Positions 1-6,164 of a stretch of DNA of 6,446 nt are shown here, piece by piece; positions within the stretch are counted from its first letter, which is position 1, and each line of letters begins with the position of its first letter. The position numbers were made by a program, and so were the translations under genes. A model generated the notes under the pieces. The model had not been told where the DNA came from. It did not search any database and saw nothing but the letters and a program-made list of their open reading frames with translations. Where the stretch lies: NCBI GenBank assembly GCA_030836345.1, contig JAURQA010000252.1:1-6446 (forward strand). Direction: 5' to 3'. The stretch is from Bacteroidota bacterium. Its GTDB lineage: Bacteria; Bacteroidota; Bacteroidia; NS11-12g; UBA955.

Positions 1-495
1 GATGAACTGCTTCTTAAATTAGAAATGGCTCAAGAGGAGAGTACAGAGCTAAAAACTGATTTAGAGAAGTTAAGGGAGAAGAACTCAGAACTTAAAAAAA
101 TAATTAAGAATCTTGAGGCTGCTGCTGAAGAAGCTCAAGGAAATTTAAAAAATGATTTTTTGGCTTTGTTTGCAGGTAATGTGTACACAATGGGCGAAGG
201 GGAAGCCAGGGTCAAAGTTTCTTTCGATATAGAAAACTATTTGAACAACTGTGGTGACATAGGTCAATTTGGTTGGGTTGGAAATTATTGGGCAGATGGT
301 CCGCTTTTTTCAGTGGATGTTAATTTACAAGAAAAAGAACTTACCACGCATCATATCAGTGATAAATGTAAAATTGAATCAAAAGGGACTTACAAAATAA
401 AATATATTGATGATAACACAATATCATTAACTGTAATAAATAGTGATTATAATTCCTTTTTTGATAATCAAGGAACATTTATGTTAAAGAAGTAA
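1..495 (+). CDS. Coiled-coil hypothetical protein, 5'-truncated by window edge
   Basis: I do not recognise this protein. The frame is open from base 1 with no stop before the first Met at 25 (it reads DELLLKLE, then Met), so the gene very likely starts outside the window and Met25 is probably internal. Numbering from that Met, residues 3-40 are charged and helical, with Leu at 9, 16, 23 and 30, an exact seven-residue spacing typical of a coiled coil. From about residue 45 the protein changes to a globular segment rich in aromatic residues and beta-prone stretches (Phe, Trp, Tyr, Gly), ending in a short strand-like tail with two Lys. No signal peptide or membrane segment is visible in the part present. 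A coiled-coil stalk followed by a small beta domain is a reasonable structural description; no function can be given. The stop codon lies inside an AT-rich hairpin. It converges on the tRNA and GT9 genes. Confidence 0.7.
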   Translation, partial: DELLLKLEMAQEESTELKTDLEKLREKNSELKKIIKNLEAAAEEAQGNLKNDFLALFAGNVYTMGEGEARVKVSFDIENYLNNCGDIGQFGWVGNYWADGPLFSVDVNLQEKELTTHHISDKCKIESKGTYKIKYIDDNTISLTVINSDYNSFFDNQGTFMLKK

Positions 496-508
496 ATTAT
501 TTACTTCT
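488..508 (+). terminator. AT-rich hairpin at the stop of the coiled-coil gene
   Basis: A perfect 9-bp inverted repeat (488-496 with 500-508, arms AGAAGTAAA and TTTACTTCT) with a 3-nt loop contains the TAA stop codon at 493-495. It could terminate the upstream gene. It is followed only by a mixed pyrimidine/AT run (CTTCATATTT), not a clean U-tract, so intrinsic termination would be weak. It may instead act as a 3'-end stabilising hairpin. Confidence 0.4.
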
Positions 509-783
509 CTTCATATTTATGAGGAATTTGAGTTCTTTTTTTGAAGTCAATATCTTCAATATTGATGCCACGCTTATATTAACTATCTAATCGATTTTTT
601 AAAAGATTCATACTTGGCATAAACATAAGATGCTATAAATTATGGCATACCCACTGTGCCTAATTTTTAGACCCTACACAAACCATAGTAATTACAAAAC
701 CCGATTTACTGATAGTTTTGTATATTCGTATGAACTGTCAGCCCTTTAAAACCGGGTGAAACGCAAAAGGAGAGTAGATGCCA
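496..783. other. Intergenic region without a convincing gene
   Basis: About 290 bases between the coiled-coil gene and the terminator of the tRNA hold no open frame of gene length on either strand. Visible content is the hairpin at the left end and two interlocking inverted repeats at 541-565. On the minus strand there are short coding-looking stretches: 22 codons ending at the TAA at 501-503, and 18 codons ending at the TAG at 583-585. They lack starts and are separated by stops, so if they are anything they are remnants of a decayed gene. I see no insertion-sequence ends or tRNA-derived direct repeats. Confidence 0.5.
541..565. repeat. Two overlapping, mutually exclusive inverted repeats
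   Basis: TTGAAG (541-546) pairs with CTTCAA (554-559), and TCAATAT (547-553) pairs with ATATTGA (559-565). Each repeat is perfect, but they share sequence, so only one hairpin could form at a time. No U-tract follows on either strand, so this is not an ordinary terminator. The arms are AT-rich and short, and chance is possible. Confidence 0.4.
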
Positions 784-812
784 CAAAAAAGCCCCACATT
801 TCTGCGAGGCTT
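784..812 (-). terminator. Rho-independent terminator downstream of the tRNA
   Basis: Read on the minus strand, bases 812-803 and 798-789 form a continuous 10-bp stem closed by a GAAA tetraloop, followed by a U-tract (790-785). Two of the pairs are G-U on the minus strand but would be A-C mismatches on the plus strand. That assigns the element to minus-strand transcription. It ends the tRNA transcript 8-9 bases after the CCA and would also stop any read-through from the GT9 gene. Confidence 0.85.
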
Positions 813-820
813 ACGTTTGT

Positions 821-897
821 TGGTGGCGCAGAGCAGAATCGAACTGACGACCTCAGGGTTATGAATCCTGTGCTCTAACCATCTGAGCTACCGCGCC
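821..897 (-). tRNA. tRNA-Met (anticodon CAT), probably elongator, with two stem mismatches
   Basis: The minus strand folds into a complete 77-nt cloverleaf with encoded CCA (823-821) and discriminator A. The acceptor stem is GGCGCGG/CTGCGCC (one G-U pair), the D-stem GCTC/GAGC, the anticodon loop TTCATAA with CAT at 863-861, the variable loop AGGTC, and the T-loop TTCGATT. The acceptor pair 1-72 is G-C and the anticodon stem lacks three consecutive G-C pairs, so it is not an initiator tRNA. A lysidine-modified Ile tRNA also carries CAT, but the body resembles elongator Met. Two positions do not pair: A31/C39 at the base of the anticodon loop (866/858) and U50/C64 in the T-stem (847/833), beside a G-U at 49/65. 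It has its own promoter match and terminator, so it looks expressed; whether it is fully functional is open. Confidence 0.9.
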
Positions 898-908
898 GAT
901 AAGGGCTG

Positions 909-939
909 CAAAATTAAGTGTTTTTGTATAATTTCAAAA
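909..939 (-). promoter_or_regulatory. Bacteroidota-type promoter for the tRNA
   Basis: On the minus strand, TAATTTTG (916-909) matches the Bacteroidota -7 consensus TAnnTTTG at every fixed position. TTTTG (939-935) lies 18 bases upstream, matching the -33 TTTG/TTG element with usual spacing. The expected start would be about base 902-904, a few bases before the mature tRNA 5' end at 897. Both boxes, their spacing and their position agree, so this is the best promoter call in the window. It lies in the 68-bp gap between the GT9 stop codon and the tRNA. Confidence 0.75.
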
Positions 940-965
940 CTTATTATTCAATCTGATTTAATAAT

Positions 966-2057
966 CTAAATAGCTAAAACTCGATCGACCGCATCGGAGA
1001 TGCCTGCCGGCTCTATCGTGCTCATGCAGCTTTCTCCATCAATACAAGAACCTCGGTAAAAACATTTACATTCCTTTGCAGGACCAATGAGTTCTCCATT
1101 GTTAAAAAGATCAAATTCATGCGGGTTAAAAATGGTATTCATTAACACAATTTTCTTTTGAAGACCCAAGGTTAAATGCATGCCCATGGTTACCTGAGTA
1201 ACCACCAAAGTCATTTGATCGATAAGATTTATAAATTTAGCTAAACTAAAATACCCAAAGTACTGCGCATTTGATAAGGCCGCAATAGATGTGTTGCGTT
1301 CGTCTTCTTGCTCGCCACCAAGCAAAACCACTTGGTATCCTTTAGCTATAAGTATTTTGGCCAAATTAGCCCAATTTTCTATACTCCATAAACGAGTGGT
1401 CCAGCGGGGGCCGCAGCCCGTATTTAAGCCTATTACTGTTTTTGACGAATCAATTTCTGGCCAGCTAAACCCTTTATCCGAATGATTATCTAAAAGGTAT
1501 TTTTCTCCGGAATAGGTCAAATCACAAATGTCAAATATTTCAGTGCAATAGTTCAATGTATTCGCTTTGCTCACATCGTCAAATAAGCCCGTATAATACT
1601 TATGCTCTGCCTTGGCATCAATTGGAACCGTAGCTCCGTCCTTAAGGGTAAATCCATATTTTTCTGTGGATTCTATTTTTGCCATTAATGCACTGGCTTC
1701 TTTCTCCTTATCTAGGTTAATGGCAATATCCCATTTAGTATTCTCCACGTACATTACCGTTTCAATACTTAAGGGGAGAATTTCATGAATTTCATTTTTT
1801 GGAAGAATGGCAGGGGAAAGGGTAATCCATGTGAATTTTGCATGGGGAAACAACTCCTTATACTTGGTTACCAATGGCGTGGTTCGTATTACATCACCAA
1901 TAGCACCCAGTTTAATAATGAGTATCTTCTTTTCAATTTCTGCAAAAGCAGGACAGCCATCGCAATGGTATCCATTTTCCTTATGAGGATCACAGGGAAT
2001 GTGCCCCTTGAAATGCAGGCAATTGTGCTTGTAAATCATCTTGGCAAATGTACGCAT
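966..2057 (-). CDS. Glycosyltransferase family 9 (ADP-heptose:LPS heptosyltransferase-like) with terminal Cys clusters
   Basis: Predicted GT-B fold transferase of the GT9 family, whose known members add heptose from ADP-heptose to lipopolysaccharide inner core at the cytoplasmic face. The family N-terminal motif is clear: an LIIKLGAIGDVIRTTPL segment at about residues 46-62, with Asp55 at the position of the proposed catalytic base of WaaC. The segment WDIAINLDKE follows near residues 109-118. The C-terminal domain has the nucleotide-binding pattern (GLNTGCGPRW, then a VVLLGG strand) and a modified TQVTMGMHLTLGL loop, where classical members have an SDTG-type sequence. At 363 aa the length is normal. 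Ahead of the fold sits a 43-residue extension with Cys13, Cys22, Cys32 and Cys35, and the tail has Cys330, 332, 338 and 344; a metal site is possible but inferred. Met1 (2057) and Met7 (2039) are both possible starts, and a TAnnTTTG match lies between them. It is divergent from the receptor operon, and its sugar donor and acceptor cannot be told. Confidence 0.88.
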   Translation of the reverse strand: MRTFAKMIYKHNCLHFKGHIPCDPHKENGYHCDGCPAFAEIEKKILIIKLGAIGDVIRTTPLVTKYKELFPHAKFTWITLSPAILPKNEIHEILPLSIETVMYVENTKWDIAINLDKEKEASALMAKIESTEKYGFTLKDGATVPIDAKAEHKYYTGLFDDVSKANTLNYCTEIFDICDLTYSGEKYLLDNHSDKGFSWPEIDSSKTVIGLNTGCGPRWTTRLWSIENWANLAKILIAKGYQVVLLGGEQEDERNTSIAALSNAQYFGYFSLAKFINLIDQMTLVVTQVTMGMHLTLGLQKKIVLMNTIFNPHEFDLFNNGELIGPAKECKCFYRGSCIDGESCMSTIEPAGISDAVDRVLAI

Positions 2058-2174
2058 AATTTGAAATGATGATTTGAGATTATTTACAGGATTTTTTTAC
2101 TAAGCAGGGAGAGTTATAATTTTATGTATTCTGTAATTATGGAAGTAGTAAAAGCAGCATTATTACACCTTTAT

Positions 2175-2188
2175 ATGGCAATTGCCAT
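2175..2188. promoter_or_regulatory. Perfect 14-bp palindrome, candidate operator
   Basis: ATGGCAATTGCCAT is an exact palindrome centred between 2181 and 2182 in the divergent GT9/receptor intergenic region. It lies 12 bases upstream of the receptor's -7 box and covers where the -33 element should sit, so a bound dimeric regulator could block or position RNA polymerase. No regulator gene is in the window, and I do not recognise the site as that of a named family. Confidence 0.45.
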
Positions 2189-2208
2189 TGAGCTCTGACT
2201 TATATTTG
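2182..2208 (+). promoter_or_regulatory. Probable promoter of the receptor operon
   Basis: TATATTTG (2201-2208) fits the Bacteroidota -7 element TAnnTTTG exactly. The nearest upstream TTG (2182-2184) leaves a 16-base spacer, slightly short for the usual -33/-7 arrangement, so the upstream half is uncertain. Transcription would be expected to start at about 2213-2215, immediately before the ATG at 2216, giving a leaderless or nearly leaderless mRNA. The -33 half lies inside the palindrome at 2175-2188. Confidence 0.55.
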
Positions 2209-2215
2209 CCTAAGT

Positions 2216-4564
2216 ATGATGAATAAGATGGTATGTGCTATGCTGTGTGTATTTGCTTTAGAGGTAAATGCGCAAGTTGTTGCCTTGAGTGGCCATGTTT
2301 GGGACGCAGCCAGCGGAGAAGTAGTTAAGGGCGCATTGGTGACTGACTCCATGTCGGCATTGAGTACATTTACAAATTCAAGTGCCTATTATTCACTAGC
2401 GGTCGGAAGCGGAAAACACGAAATTACGCTGACTGCAGACGGGTATAAAACCCAGAAGATGTTGCTTAAAGTATACCGAGCGGTAGAAAAAGATTTTTAC
2501 ATGGAACCATTGGATTGGGATGGTACAGACACTTTAGATGTGCTCTACCATGCCCGGTTTGATTATAGAAGTTCGCATACCAGTGGGCGTCAGTCCTTAA
2601 TTAAGGAGTACCAAAGCATCGCAAGTAATCAGGATTTACCAAAATATTTACAAAATCTTCCTGGGGTGCAAATGGGAGTAGATGGCATGGCCGGTCTTTA
2701 TGTACGTGGAGGAAACGCAGACCAAAACTTGCAAATGATGGACGGCTTGCCCGTATATGGATTGGGGAGGGCTTTTGGTTTTTTAAGCAATTACAACCAT
2801 GGTTTAATTAGAGATTTTGAATTTTATAGAGGAGTTGCCCCTGCAAGGTATGGGGGAAGAAGTGGTGGCGTATTAGATGTTTCATATAAAGAAGGTAATA
2901 CAAAAACGCTCAAAGGGAACTTTGAGTTTAATCCTCTCTGTTTCAACCTAACCCTGGATGGCTTTTTGGACCCCTCCAAAAAAACGTTAATGAGTATGGG
3001 TGTACGCAGGAGTTGGTTAGATCTTTTGGTTTCTTCATCCAACCAAAATCAAGAGTTGATTGCAAATTTTCATGATTTAAATCTTAAAATTACGCATAGA
3101 CCCGACGCTAAAACATCTATTTCTGCATGGGTATATAATGGACGAGATAAATATGGAGTCAATCTTACAGAGCAGTATACAGATTCCTTTGGGAGTGCTA
3201 CAATAGATGAATTTAAACTGGGGTATCAGTATCAAAATACATTGGCCGGAATTTCCTGGGCTAAAATGCTAAACTCTAGTACGCAAGCAAAAATAACAGC
3301 AGGCTTGAGCCGATATAAATTCTCCAATTCACTATCCTTGGATCGAGAGGTTAACGATACCAATGGGCTGCAAAAGGCACGATTTAAAATAGATTTATTT
3401 AACTCAATCACGGACTATATTGTAAAAACAGACTTTCAAAAAACCATAGGGACTCTTAGTCTATTCAGGTTTGGTTCAGAGCATGTGATGCATCAATTTG
3501 TTCCCGGCGTTGAAAAACTCTCATCCTTAAATAATAGCGGGCAAACAAGAGAAGAAGAGGCAGGTAAGATTAATAATCAAGCGGCTTTAGAGAATACTCT
3601 TTACACAGAGTTGGAGTTTCACTCCTCTACTGGAGCTACCATTAACTTAGGTGGTCGACTTTGGACCTTTATGGGGAAAGGCAAAACGTTTGTTCGGTTA
3701 GAACCACGCTTGCTTATTAGTCAAGCCGTAGGACAAACCGATGGCTTGAAGTTTAGTTTAGGTTCTTCTAACCAAGGAATGCACCAAATAAGTAGCGTTA
3801 CCGGGACTTTGCCTCAGAACGGTTGGGTCGGTAGCAGTGATCAATTTAAACCCATGAGGAATTGGCAAACAACCTTAGGGTATTATTTCCCAGTTGCTCC
3901 TGGTGTAGAAATAAATACCGATTTGTACTACAAATGGTTCGATGGGTTAAGTGAGCAAAATGGAGTTCAAGTAGAAAATACAAGAACGGATTTTTGGACC
4001 TTGGTTCTTGAGCAGGGCAAAGGAACTTCGTATGGTGCAGAAATAATGTTAGTCAAAAAATATGGTCGAGTAAGTGGCTTGGCTTCTTATGGATACAGCA
4101 ACAGCTCCCGGGTATTTGAGAATATTAATTTTGGAAAGAGATTCCCTTTTCGTTGGGACCGGAGGCATAAATTATCTGCCCAGATGATTTACAAGCACAG
4201 TAAAAAGATGACGTATAATTTCAGTTTTGTTTTTATGTCAGGCAATCCTGTTTCGCTTCCTTCGAGTGTTTATCTAGATGCATTTGGAAACAAAGTATTT
4301 GATTATGCAGAGCGCAATAATTATCGATTACCCAACTACGTTCGGTTTGATGCAGGCTTTGAAAGGGCTGTTAATCCTGTTCAATATAGTATGGATGCCG
4401 TTCAGCAGTTCTGGGGAGTGCATATTTATAACATTAACGCAAGAGCAAATATGTATGCCGGAGAAGTGCTCACAAATATGAGTTCTGGCCAAACGGTTCG
4501 TGCATTTAATGGGAGATATTCCTTTGTTTTTCTTCCAAGTGCTTACTACAAATTAAAATTTTAA
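2216..4564 (+). CDS. TonB-dependent outer-membrane receptor (carboxypeptidase-regulatory-like + plug + barrel)
   Basis: Outer-membrane, TonB-energised transporter of the Bacteroidota type. Residues 1-19 form a signal peptide, with likely cleavage after Asn-Ala and before Gln20. Residues about 22-97 match the carboxypeptidase regulatory-like beta-sandwich (SGHVWDAASGEVVKGALV, then GKHEITLTADGYKTQ). The plug spans about 125-225 and carries family hallmarks: LPGVQ at 148-152, LYVRGGNADQNL at 161-172, a DGLPVYG stretch, FYRGVAPARYGGR at 203-215 and GVLDV. The rest is the beta-barrel, ending in aromatic Phe782. At 782 aa it is in the range for receptors paired with DUF4249 proteins and short for SusC-type proteins, and no SusD gene follows. 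I see no clear TonB box. Three in-frame ATGs lie at the start (2216, 2219, 2228), and the -7 box at 2201-2208 leaves almost no leader. The next gene begins 2 bases after the stop. The substrate cannot be inferred. Confidence 0.93.
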   Translation: MMNKMVCAMLCVFALEVNAQVVALSGHVWDAASGEVVKGALVTDSMSALSTFTNSSAYYSLAVGSGKHEITLTADGYKTQKMLLKVYRAVEKDFYMEPLDWDGTDTLDVLYHARFDYRSSHTSGRQSLIKEYQSIASNQDLPKYLQNLPGVQMGVDGMAGLYVRGGNADQNLQMMDGLPVYGLGRAFGFLSNYNHGLIRDFEFYRGVAPARYGGRSGGVLDVSYKEGNTKTLKGNFEFNPLCFNLTLDGFLDPSKKTLMSMGVRRSWLDLLVSSSNQNQELIANFHDLNLKITHRPDAKTSISAWVYNGRDKYGVNLTEQYTDSFGSATIDEFKLGYQYQNTLAGISWAKMLNSSTQAKITAGLSRYKFSNSLSLDREVNDTNGLQKARFKIDLFNSITDYIVKTDFQKTIGTLSLFRFGSEHVMHQFVPGVEKLSSLNNSGQTREEEAGKINNQAALENTLYTELEFHSSTGATINLGGRLWTFMGKGKTFVRLEPRLLISQAVGQTDGLKFSLGSSNQGMHQISSVTGTLPQNGWVGSSDQFKPMRNWQTTLGYYFPVAPGVEINTDLYYKWFDGLSEQNGVQVENTRTDFWTLVLEQGKGTSYGAEIMLVKKYGRVSGLASYGYSNSSRVFENINFGKRFPFRWDRRHKLSAQMIYKHSKKMTYNFSFVFMSGNPVSLPSSVYLDAFGNKVFDYAERNNYRLPNYVRFDAGFERAVNPVQYSMDAVQQFWGVHIYNINARANMYAGEVLTNMSSGQTVRAFNGRYSFVFLPSAYYKLKF

Positions 4565-4566
4565 AT

Positions 4567-5427
4567 ATGAAAAAGAGAAGACTATTTTTTTCAACGATTA
4601 TTTTTCTAGGGCTTGTTACCTCTTGTACCAAGAAACTCCCTTTAGGAAATATAAATTCGCAAATTAGATTAACCGTAAATATGCTCGGTGATAACTTGCA
4701 ATCACCCAATGTATATGTGACCTTAAGTTCACCCATTAATGGTACGGATTCATTTCCACCTGTTCCCAATGCAAAAGCATATATCATTTCGGGAACGGAT
4801 ACAGCCAAATTAGCATATGATATCTTTTTTAAGCACTACAGCCTCGGTACATTTAAGCTGCAACCAAGTACAGATTATGATTTAATAGTGGATGCCCCAG
4901 GCTATCCTTTGGCTACATCAACGCTGAGTATGCCGCAAATTATAGATTTAACTGGAACAGTTTTTAAAGATTCTATTGGAATTGATAATCAAGGGTTTCC
5001 TGTGGGTGGGGTTGATATTGTTCTTAAAGATCCTGGGGTAGTTAGGAACTTTTACCGGTTTACTTTCTTTACATGGAACACCTCATTGAGTGAGTGGGAA
5101 GAAGCCAGTTTAGATTTTGTAGATGCCGATATTGCCAATGCAGCCCAAAGAAATCAAAACGGAAATGTATTGTTGAAAGATGACTTGTTTAATGGGAGTA
5201 CTCAAATCATACGTTTATACGCTCCTTTTGGTTTTGCAGGACAAAATCCTAAGTTTAAAATCTTGGTAGATAATTTAGAAAGCAATTATTACTACTACCT
5301 GCAATCCATCGAAAATTATGAGCCAAGCGGTGGGATATTTCAGGAGCCCGCGCAAATACTTACGAATATTAACAACGGGGTCGGTATTTTTGCCGGAAGC
5401 ACACAAACAGAGTTTATCATTAATTAA
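4567..5427 (+). CDS. DUF4249-family lipoprotein
   Basis: Predicted lipoprotein of the Bacteroidota DUF4249 family, a group normally encoded directly after a TonB-dependent receptor and thought to act with it at the outer membrane; its biochemical role is not established. A basic start (KKRR), a hydrophobic stretch and the lipobox VTSC give lipidation at Cys20. The mature part has the family layout: an early beta strand (QIRLTVNML), a region with variable loops and a PNAKAYII strand, then a segment resembling the family's ligand-like 'y.L.v.apgy..a.s.l.mP' pattern at about residues 94-126. The conserved tail NNGVGIFAG lies near 269-277. At 286 aa it is at the compact end for the family. The start at 4567 follows the receptor stop by 2 bases with no Shine-Dalgarno sequence, and its stop overlaps the methyltransferase start (TAATG), so translation is probably coupled on both sides. 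The family assignment rests on pattern recognition and context. Confidence 0.8.
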   Translation: MKKRRLFFSTIIFLGLVTSCTKKLPLGNINSQIRLTVNMLGDNLQSPNVYVTLSSPINGTDSFPPVPNAKAYIISGTDTAKLAYDIFFKHYSLGTFKLQPSTDYDLIVDAPGYPLATSTLSMPQIIDLTGTVFKDSIGIDNQGFPVGGVDIVLKDPGVVRNFYRFTFFTWNTSLSEWEEASLDFVDADIANAAQRNQNGNVLLKDDLFNGSTQIIRLYAPFGFAGQNPKFKILVDNLESNYYYYLQSIENYEPSGGIFQEPAQILTNINNGVGIFAGSTQTEFIIN

Positions 5428-6164
5428 TGAGTACAGAATATAGGGATACCTTATACCAAAATTATCACACTACCCAGAGTGGGAGAGCCTCAAGGCGAGA
5501 TAAGCAGGTGCAATTTAATATTGAAAAGAATCAATTTAAGCATGAGATTTTACCCTTGTTAAAAGGAGTAGATAAGAACGCCATCATATGTGATGTGGGC
5601 TGTGGAAGTGGCAGTATGCTCTCCGTTTTAGCCGATGCAGGATATATCAATGCTTTTGGGGTAGATGTGAGTCCAGAGCAAGTGGAACTTGCCAAAGATA
5701 TGGGAGTGAGCAACGTACATTGCCAAGACTTTTTTGAGTATATCAAGGAAAATGAAGTGCAGTGCGATGTGGTTTTGGGAATGGATATTATTGAGCATTT
5801 TACAAAAACAGAATTGGTAGGTTTTTTAAAAAAAATGAGAGAAAGCCTAAAGCCAAAAGGCCGAGTTTTATTTAGAACTCCAAATCTGGATGCGCCCATG
5901 GCAACGGTTTTTGCCCATGGTGATTTTACTCATGAGAACTATATTAACCAGTCTTCTGCCGAGCAGGTAATGCTCTCATGTGGCTTTACCAAAGTAAGGG
6001 TTTTACCCAGTTTGATGAGGACCGGGAACCCTCTAAAAGAATTTTTTCGGAAGATGGTTTATGCGGTTATGCGATTTCGATTGAAACTTCTCTTATTTGC
6101 TACCGCCCGGAGCACCAAGGGTGTTTTATTCTCTCCAAATCTAGTGATTGAAGCAAGGAAATAA
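5427..6164 (+). CDS. Class I SAM-dependent methyltransferase (glycan-locus type)
   Basis: Predicted S-adenosylmethionine methyltransferase with a Rossmann fold. Motif I, DVGCGSG, is at residues 56-62. The acidic residue ending strand 2 is Asp80 (GVDVS), the adenine-side acidic residue is in CQDFF (Asp101), and a DVVLGMDIIEHF strand-4 motif is at 114-125. LKPKGRVLFRTPN at 141-153 is the usual strand 5 region. The C-terminal part is unlike small-molecule methyltransferases: a basic, hydrophobic stretch at about 203-227 and a tail reading STKGVLFSPNLVIEARK. This pattern is common in methyltransferases of O-antigen, capsule and other surface-polysaccharide loci, and it suggests membrane-surface association. 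The 245-aa length is normal. The start overlaps the DUF4249 stop by one base, so it belongs to the receptor operon, an uncommon partner for that pair. The methyl acceptor is unknown; a glycan, a lipid-linked intermediate or a protein are all possible. Confidence 0.88.
   Translation: MSTEYRDTLYQNYHTTQSGRASRRDKQVQFNIEKNQFKHEILPLLKGVDKNAIICDVGCGSGSMLSVLADAGYINAFGVDVSPEQVELAKDMGVSNVHCQDFFEYIKENEVQCDVVLGMDIIEHFTKTELVGFLKKMRESLKPKGRVLFRTPNLDAPMATVFAHGDFTHENYINQSSAEQVMLSCGFTKVRVLPSLMRTGNPLKEFFRKMVYAVMRFRLKLLLFATARSTKGVLFSPNLVIEARK

Noticed and set aside
821..897. tRNA as an integration site for a mobile element
   Set aside because: I found no second copy of the tRNA 3' end, no integrase and no phage or plasmid genes in the window.
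1291..1485. Plus-strand open frame opposite the GT9 gene (64 codons)
   Set aside because: It lies wholly antisense to a well-supported GT9 coding region and its translation has no recognisable domain.
1785..2069. Plus-strand open frame opposite the start of GT9 (94 codons)
   Set aside because: It mirrors the conserved GT9 N-terminal motif on the other strand; composition is not protein-like and no promoter or start context supports it.
2824..3042. Minus-strand open frame inside the receptor gene
   Set aside because: It is antisense to the conserved plug and early barrel region and shows no domain.
4278..4481. Plus-strand alternative frame inside the receptor gene
   Set aside because: It is out of frame within the barrel C-terminus, which continues intact to a typical terminal Phe.
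4506..4808. Minus-strand open frame across the receptor/DUF4249 junction (100 codons)
   Set aside because: It covers the ends of two tightly spaced genes on the other strand, including the lipoprotein signal sequence; no domain or promoter.
2216..5427. SusC/SusD-type glycan uptake locus
   Set aside because: The receptor is shorter than typical SusC proteins and the following lipoprotein fits DUF4249, not SusD; no glycoside hydrolase is present.
5531..5899. Minus-strand open frame opposite the methyltransferase (122 codons)
   Set aside because: It is the antisense shadow of the conserved SAM-binding motifs.
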